From Phycisphaerales bacterium (GTDB taxonomy: Bacteria; Planctomycetota; Phycisphaerae; UBA1845; Fen-1342): a DNA stretch of 64,000 nt. Under the pieces are notes generated by a model, which was given only the letters and a program-made list of their open reading frames with translations, was not told the origin of the DNA and made no database searches. Position numbers and translations under genes: made by a program. Location: NCBI GenBank assembly GCA_022839625.1, contig JALHJL010000011.1:1-64000 (forward strand), written 5' to 3'. This document shows, in pieces, positions 59,977 through 64,000 of this stretch (the stretch's first letter is position 1; every line of letters begins with the position of its first letter).

Positions 59977-62048
59977 GGTGGTACTGGAGACGGCTGAGCG
60001 CGATGAGCGCCGCTGAGTTGGCGTGGCGGGTCCGCTGCCGCTTTCAGGACACGGCGGATCGATTTCTGCTTGGTGCGCGGGTCCGCTACGCGCGTCGCCA
60101 GGCCGGTCGCGCGCCGGTGCCGCCCAGGGGGGGCTTCGCGGTAACGCGGGTGCAACTCGGCGGGGAGGGTGACGCCGATGCCGCGCTACAGAAGCGGACG
60201 CTGCGAGATCTCTGCGCGCGGGCCGACCAGATCGTTGCCGGCCGGCTGCCCATCTTCGACCTCAACGACTGCCCGCTGGGGAGCCCGGTCGACTGGAACC
60301 GCGACCACAAGCACGGCGTGGCGGCGCCGATGGGCTTTGCCCCCGCGATCGACTACCGGGATTTCGGCGTCACCGGCGACGCCAAGTTCGTGTGGGAACC
60401 GAGCCGGCACCATCAGTTGGTAGTTCTCGGCCGGGCCTATCGCGCGTCGGGCAACCTCGAGTACGCGCGCGCCGCGGTCGCGCAGTGGGAGCAGTGGCTC
60501 GACCAGTGTCCGTTCGGCCGCGGAATGAACTGGCGCAGCCCGCTGGAGCTGGCGATCCGACTCATCAACTGGGTGTGGGCGCTGGACCTGATCCGTTCGT
60601 CGGGTGTGCTGACCGCACCGCTCTACCGACGGATCGTCGCCGCCGTCTACCTGCACGCGTGGGAGATTCGGCGCAAGTACTCGCGCGGGTCCTCAGCCAA
60701 CAACCACCTCATCGGCGAGGCGGCCGGCGTCTTCATCGCCAGCCGATACTTCCCCGAACTGCCCGGCGCGGAGGAGTGGTCCCGGCGCGCCCACCGGGTT
60801 CTGTCCGAGGAGATTCTGCGACAGACTTTCGCGGACGGCGCCAACCGCGAGCTGGCCCTCGGCTATCACTTGTTCGCGCTCCAGTTCTTCGTCCTGGCCG
60901 GGTTGGCCGGGCGCTGGACGGGGTGCGACTTTCCGCCGGAGTTCTGGGGGCGGCTGCACGGCATGTTCGCGTTCCTTGCCGCGTTGACCGAGGGCGGAAA
61001 CCAAGTGCCGATGTTCGGGGACAGCGATGACGGGTACGTGTTGGACCTCGCGGGCGATCCACACGATCCACGTCCGTGGCTGGCGCTGGGCGCAAAGCTG
61101 TTCGACGACCCTCGGCTCGCGGGTGGCGGCGGCGAGCCGCTCCGCAGCCGGGCCTTCGCGGACGCGGGCGTGTATGTGCTGCAAAGCGGGCGCGCCGACT
61201 CTCCCGAACGCATCAGCGTGGTGTTCGACTGTGGTCCGCTGGGCTTTGGCACCATCGCCGCCCACGGCCACGCGGACGCCCTCAGCTTCACGCTGCGGGC
61301 CTTCGGTGCGGACATCCTGGTCGATCCCGGCACCTACGACTACTTCACATATCCCGCGTGGCGCGATTACTTCCGCAGCACGCGCGCTCACAACACCGTC
61401 GTCGTGGACGACACGGACCAGTCGGAGATGCTGGGGCCGTTCTTGTGGGGCGCCCGCCCGCACGCGCGCTGCCTGACATGGACCGCGAACGAGTGCGGCG
61501 GCCAGATCATCGCCGAGCACGACGGCTACACGCGGCTGCACGACCCGGTGGTGCACCGGCGTACCGTTCGGCTGGACGGCGTGGCCCGCGAACTGCTTGT
61601 AGAAGACGAGCTTGTCGCGGGGGGCGAGCACACGGCGAGCGTGTGCTTCCATCTGGCGGAGCAGTGCCGCATTGTCCGGCGTGAGGCGAACCGGCTGACC
61701 ATCGACGCCGGTGCGGGCCGGCTCGTACTGGAGTGCGACCCCCGGCTGTCGCTTCAGGTGCTCCACGGCAGCGAGCAGCCGACCGGCGGCTGGGTGAGCC
61801 GGGGGTATCACCAGAAGACGCCGAGCTTGACCATTGTCGGACGGACTTCGCACCGGGGGTCTGTGACGTTACGCACACGCATTGAGTTGGGAGCGGCGCA
61901 TGGCGAGGTTTCGGCCGACCAAAGCGCCGCCGCAACGGAAGAGCAGGCCGCGAGCGAGGATGATCTTGCCCGACTACGGCGAGACGAGTTCGCCCCCCAA
62001 CTGTGCGCGGAAACGAGAAGCGCCGGCACCTTGCCGGAGGGAGAATGA
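59964..62048 (+). CDS. Heparinase II/III family protein
   Basis: The 694-residue product has an N-terminal alpha/alpha-toroid-like region (RDFGVTGDAKFVWEPSRHHQ, WRSPLELAIRLINWVWAL, SSANNHLIGEAAGVFIASRY). Its C-terminal part has the heparinase motif GFGTIAAHGHADALSFTL with the conserved His-Gly-His-Ala-Asp. Such proteins accompany exopolysaccharide loci and may trim or modify the polymer in the periplasm, although no obvious signal peptide is visible. It has a C-terminal Ala/Glu-rich tail. The start overlaps the previous gene. Confidence 0.85.
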   Translation: MQPIRWYWRRLSAMSAAELAWRVRCRFQDTADRFLLGARVRYARRQAGRAPVPPRGGFAVTRVQLGGEGDADAALQKRTLRDLCARADQIVAGRLPIFDLNDCPLGSPVDWNRDHKHGVAAPMGFAPAIDYRDFGVTGDAKFVWEPSRHHQLVVLGRAYRASGNLEYARAAVAQWEQWLDQCPFGRGMNWRSPLELAIRLINWVWALDLIRSSGVLTAPLYRRIVAAVYLHAWEIRRKYSRGSSANNHLIGEAAGVFIASRYFPELPGAEEWSRRAHRVLSEEILRQTFADGANRELALGYHLFALQFFVLAGLAGRWTGCDFPPEFWGRLHGMFAFLAALTEGGNQVPMFGDSDDGYVLDLAGDPHDPRPWLALGAKLFDDPRLAGGGGEPLRSRAFADAGVYVLQSGRADSPERISVVFDCGPLGFGTIAAHGHADALSFTLRAFGADILVDPGTYDYFTYPAWRDYFRSTRAHNTVVVDDTDQSEMLGPFLWGARPHARCLTWTANECGGQIIAEHDGYTRLHDPVVHRRTVRLDGVARELLVEDELVAGGEHTASVCFHLAEQCRIVRREANRLTIDAGAGRLVLECDPRLSLQVLHGSEQPTGGWVSRGYHQKTPSLTIVGRTSHRGSVTLRTRIELGAAHGEVSADQSAAATEEQAASEDDLARLRRDEFAPQLCAETRSAGTLPEGE

Positions 62049-62051
62049 GAG

Positions 62052-63164
62052 ATGAACAGCACCGCAGGCGTCATTCTGGCAGGGACGCATTGCTGGGAGG
62101 ATTCGGGGCTGAGTGGTTTGCTGCCGCGGCCGCTGCTGCCGGTCGCGCATACGCCGCTGATCGGCCACACACTGAGCTGGCTGCGGCACGGCGCGGTGTG
62201 TTCGGTGGGCATCTGTGCCAACAGCTCCTCGCGCCTGGTGCGACACGTGCTGGGCGACGGCACGGCGTTGGGCATGGAGCTAGAGTACTACGAGGATTGG
62301 ACGCCGCGCGGACCCGCGGGCTGTGTGCGGGACGTCGCGGAACGCCTGGCGGCCGACCGGCTGGTTATCGTCGAGGGGGCTATTCTGCCGGAGCTCGATC
62401 TTCAGGAGGTCCTGCGGACCCACGTGGCCCGAGGGGCGGCCTTGACGGTCGCAGCCGTCACCGAAGCAGCCCCCGGCCGAGGCGGAAACAACCGGCTCGC
62501 CCCAGCGGGCGTGTTCGTGCTGGAGTGCGCGGCATTGCACCACGTACCTGAGACGGGCTATCAGGACTTGAAGGAAGGCCTGATTCCCCTCCTGCACGCC
62601 CGAGGCGAATTGGTGATCGCGCACTGCGTGCCCGAGCAGTGCCCGCGCGTCATCGACGAAAGCAGCTACCTGACCGTCAGCGCCCGCGCCCTGGAGCGGT
62701 TGTCCCACGGCGGCACGGACCTCGCCGGCTACCGGCGCCTGGACGCCGGGTTCGTGCACGCTTCGGCCCAACTGTCGCCTGCCGCGCAGTTCGTGGGACC
62801 GATCCTGGTCGGGCCGCGTACGACGATCGAAGCTCTGGCCGTGCTCGTGGGGCCGGTCGCGATCGGGGCCGATTGCACGATCGGCGCCGGCGCGGTTCTG
62901 AGCCGTTCGGTCGTCTGGGACGATTGTCATGTTGACGCGGGGGCCCACGTGGACCAGTGCATCCTTGCGTACGGCGCGCGCGTCGCCGCCGGCCAGGTAT
63001 GTCACAGTGCCACACGGCTGGCGTCGGACACTCCGCCGGCTCCGGAGGCGTCGGCAAAGGCTGACCGTACGCGGCGCCGGAGCCGTCGACCGGGCGGCAC
63101 GCCGACCAAGGTCTGGCCGTCCGGCCGCGACAAGCTCCGTCAGCCGCTCTCCGAAGCTGTGTGA
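62052..63164 (+). CDS. NDP-sugar nucleotidyltransferase-like protein
   Basis: The 370-residue protein has an N-terminal nucleotidyltransferase fold (STAGVILAGTHCWEDSGL; LLPVAHTPLIGHTLSWL). A left-handed beta-helix of hexapeptide repeats follows (FVGPILVGPRTTIEALAVLV, IGADCTIGAGAVLSRSVVWD), as in GlmU-like or mannose-1-phosphate guanylyltransferases. The classic GxGTRxxPxT start is degenerate (LAGTHCWEDSGLSGLLPR), so activity is uncertain. It starts three bases after the heparinase gene. Confidence 0.75.
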   Translation: MNSTAGVILAGTHCWEDSGLSGLLPRPLLPVAHTPLIGHTLSWLRHGAVCSVGICANSSSRLVRHVLGDGTALGMELEYYEDWTPRGPAGCVRDVAERLAADRLVIVEGAILPELDLQEVLRTHVARGAALTVAAVTEAAPGRGGNNRLAPAGVFVLECAALHHVPETGYQDLKEGLIPLLHARGELVIAHCVPEQCPRVIDESSYLTVSARALERLSHGGTDLAGYRRLDAGFVHASAQLSPAAQFVGPILVGPRTTIEALAVLVGPVAIGADCTIGAGAVLSRSVVWDDCHVDAGAHVDQCILAYGARVAAGQVCHSATRLASDTPPAPEASAKADRTRRRSRRPGGTPTKVWPSGRDKLRQPLSEAV

Positions 63165-63182
63165 CGACGAGGTCAAACCGCG

Positions 63183-64000
63183 ATGACTTATAACGAGAAT
63201 GAGCTTGCGACTCGGGGCGCGATTGCCCCGGTCATGATGCCGGGGCAGCCGGCCGAGCTGGCCCCGTGGAGTGCGGCACCGCCGCTGGCGGCGGGCGAAA
63301 CCGCCCCGGCGGAAGGCCGGCCACGGATCTCGCTGGCAGTCCTGGCCCGCTACAAGTGGAGCATGCTGCTGATCTTCGTGCTGTTGGCGGCACCGACGAC
63401 GCCGTTGGCCTGGCTCCTCGTGGCCCCGCAATATCGCGCCCGGGCGATCGTCGAGGTGTCTCCGGTGATTCCGCGCGTGGTCTTCGAGCGGGACGACCGC
63501 GGCGTGATTCCGCTGTATCAGCAGTATCTCAGCACCCAGGTCGAGCTGCTCGCCAGCCCCGCAGTGCTGAAACGCACCGTGGAACAGGAAGAAGTGCGGA
63601 ATACGAAGTGGTACCAGCAGCCCCCGCGACCGCTGCTGGGTGGACCATCGAGCGCGGTGGAGCGGCTTGAAAGCGACCTTTCGGTCCGCTCGCAGCGCGG
63701 CACGCAGGTGATCGAAGTGCAGTTCGTCGCCGCGGACCCCAGGGACGCCGCGGTCGTCGTGAATGCCGTGGTCTCGCAGTATGCCCAGTACGCGGCCGAG
63801 AGTGCCCGCGCGACCGACGACCAGTTGTACCGCGAGCTGCTGCGCGAGTTCGACTCGCGGCGCGCCACGATTGAAGGTTTGGCGCGGCAGCGGGCCGATC
63901 ACCTCCGCGCGATGAACACCGCGCAGCCCGAGCAGCTTCTGTCCGAGCAGCGCCTGCGGCTGGACCAGTTGGAGACGCAGCGCGAGTCGCTGCGGCGGGA
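63183..64000 (+). CDS. Wzz/GumC-like polysaccharide co-polymerase (cut by window end)
   Basis: The frame is open from ATG 63183 to the end of the window, at least 272 residues. A Pro/Ala-rich N-terminus leads to a transmembrane helix (MLLIFVLLAAPTTPLAWLLV) and the Wzz signature that follows it (APQYRARAIVEVSPVIPRVV). A long coiled coil starts around residue 200 (SEQRLRLDQLETQRESLRR). This is the chain-length regulator or tyrosine-kinase-associated protein of exopolysaccharide export; a kinase domain, if present, lies outside. Confidence 0.85.
   Translation, partial: MTYNENELATRGAIAPVMMPGQPAELAPWSAAPPLAAGETAPAEGRPRISLAVLARYKWSMLLIFVLLAAPTTPLAWLLVAPQYRARAIVEVSPVIPRVVFERDDRGVIPLYQQYLSTQVELLASPAVLKRTVEQEEVRNTKWYQQPPRPLLGGPSSAVERLESDLSVRSQRGTQVIEVQFVAADPRDAAVVVNAVVSQYAQYAAESARATDDQLYRELLREFDSRRATIEGLARQRADHLRAMNTAQPEQLLSEQRLRLDQLETQRESLRR

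Overview
The window comes from a GC-rich, Gram-negative bacterium, most likely a planctomycete (Phycisphaerae-like). The signs are an H-X9-DG-type prepilin, a DUF1571 protein, dockerin-like DINPF repeats, PEP-CTERM secreted proteins, an LptD-type outer-membrane protein and many large secreted proteins of unknown role. The assignment is inferred from family content; no rRNA or other phylogenetic marker is present.

Layout. 1-9 kb: poorly recognised secreted or membrane proteins, a prepilin-like protein, a decayed PlsC acyltransferase, a PHP-domain phosphoesterase and an orphan intrinsic terminator. 9.0-14.3 kb: an isc operon (iscR-iscS-iscU-iscA-hscB-hscA) behind a strong promoter with a palindrome over its -10 box. 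14.7-21.8 kb: a Na+/Ca2+ exchanger and a complete, tightly coupled mrpABCDEFG Na+/H+ antiporter operon. 22-28 kb: a DUF1571 protein, a coiled-coil lipoprotein, a YpfJ-like metallopeptidase lipoprotein and a large secreted zinc protease with Ig-like and dockerin-like modules. 28.5-32.7 kb: etfB-etfA-acyl-CoA dehydrogenase. 32.8-36 kb: a TVP38-type membrane protein, tRNA-Leu(UAG), an FtsB-like protein overlapping the tRNA gene, a small lipoprotein and HtpX. 36-41.6 kb: gene-poor, with two tandem PEP-CTERM paralogues and unknown genes. 41.8-44.9 kb: LptD-like. 45-54.4 kb, minus strand: hypCDEAB-hoxFUYH-hoxW plus a CheY-like receiver, a soluble NAD-linked NiFe hydrogenase with most of its maturation genes (no hypF in view), preceded by a sigma-54-type -24/-12 element. 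54.7-58.4 kb: an unknown gene divergent from a ribbon-helix-helix regulator with a cysteine-rich tail that heads a znuACB zinc-import operon. 58.6-64 kb: start of an exopolysaccharide operon (NusG-like antiterminator, small zinc-ribbon membrane protein, heparinase-like protein, sugar nucleotidyltransferase, Wzz-like protein cut by the window end).

The most unusual material is between genes. (i) Pairs of facing heptanucleotide arrays sit in intercistronic gaps of the etf and hox operons. (ii) Five genes have a TAG stop that forms part of the octamer TAGCGGCC, followed by a hairpin. (iii) A roughly 90-bp element with inverted ends occurs three times. (iv) A 54-bp direct repeat flanks the first 3.5 kb. 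(v) A GTAATAC direct repeat at 10-bp spacing lies inside the promoter of the putative zinc regulator. These suggest several small repeat families and regulatory devices that standard annotation would miss.
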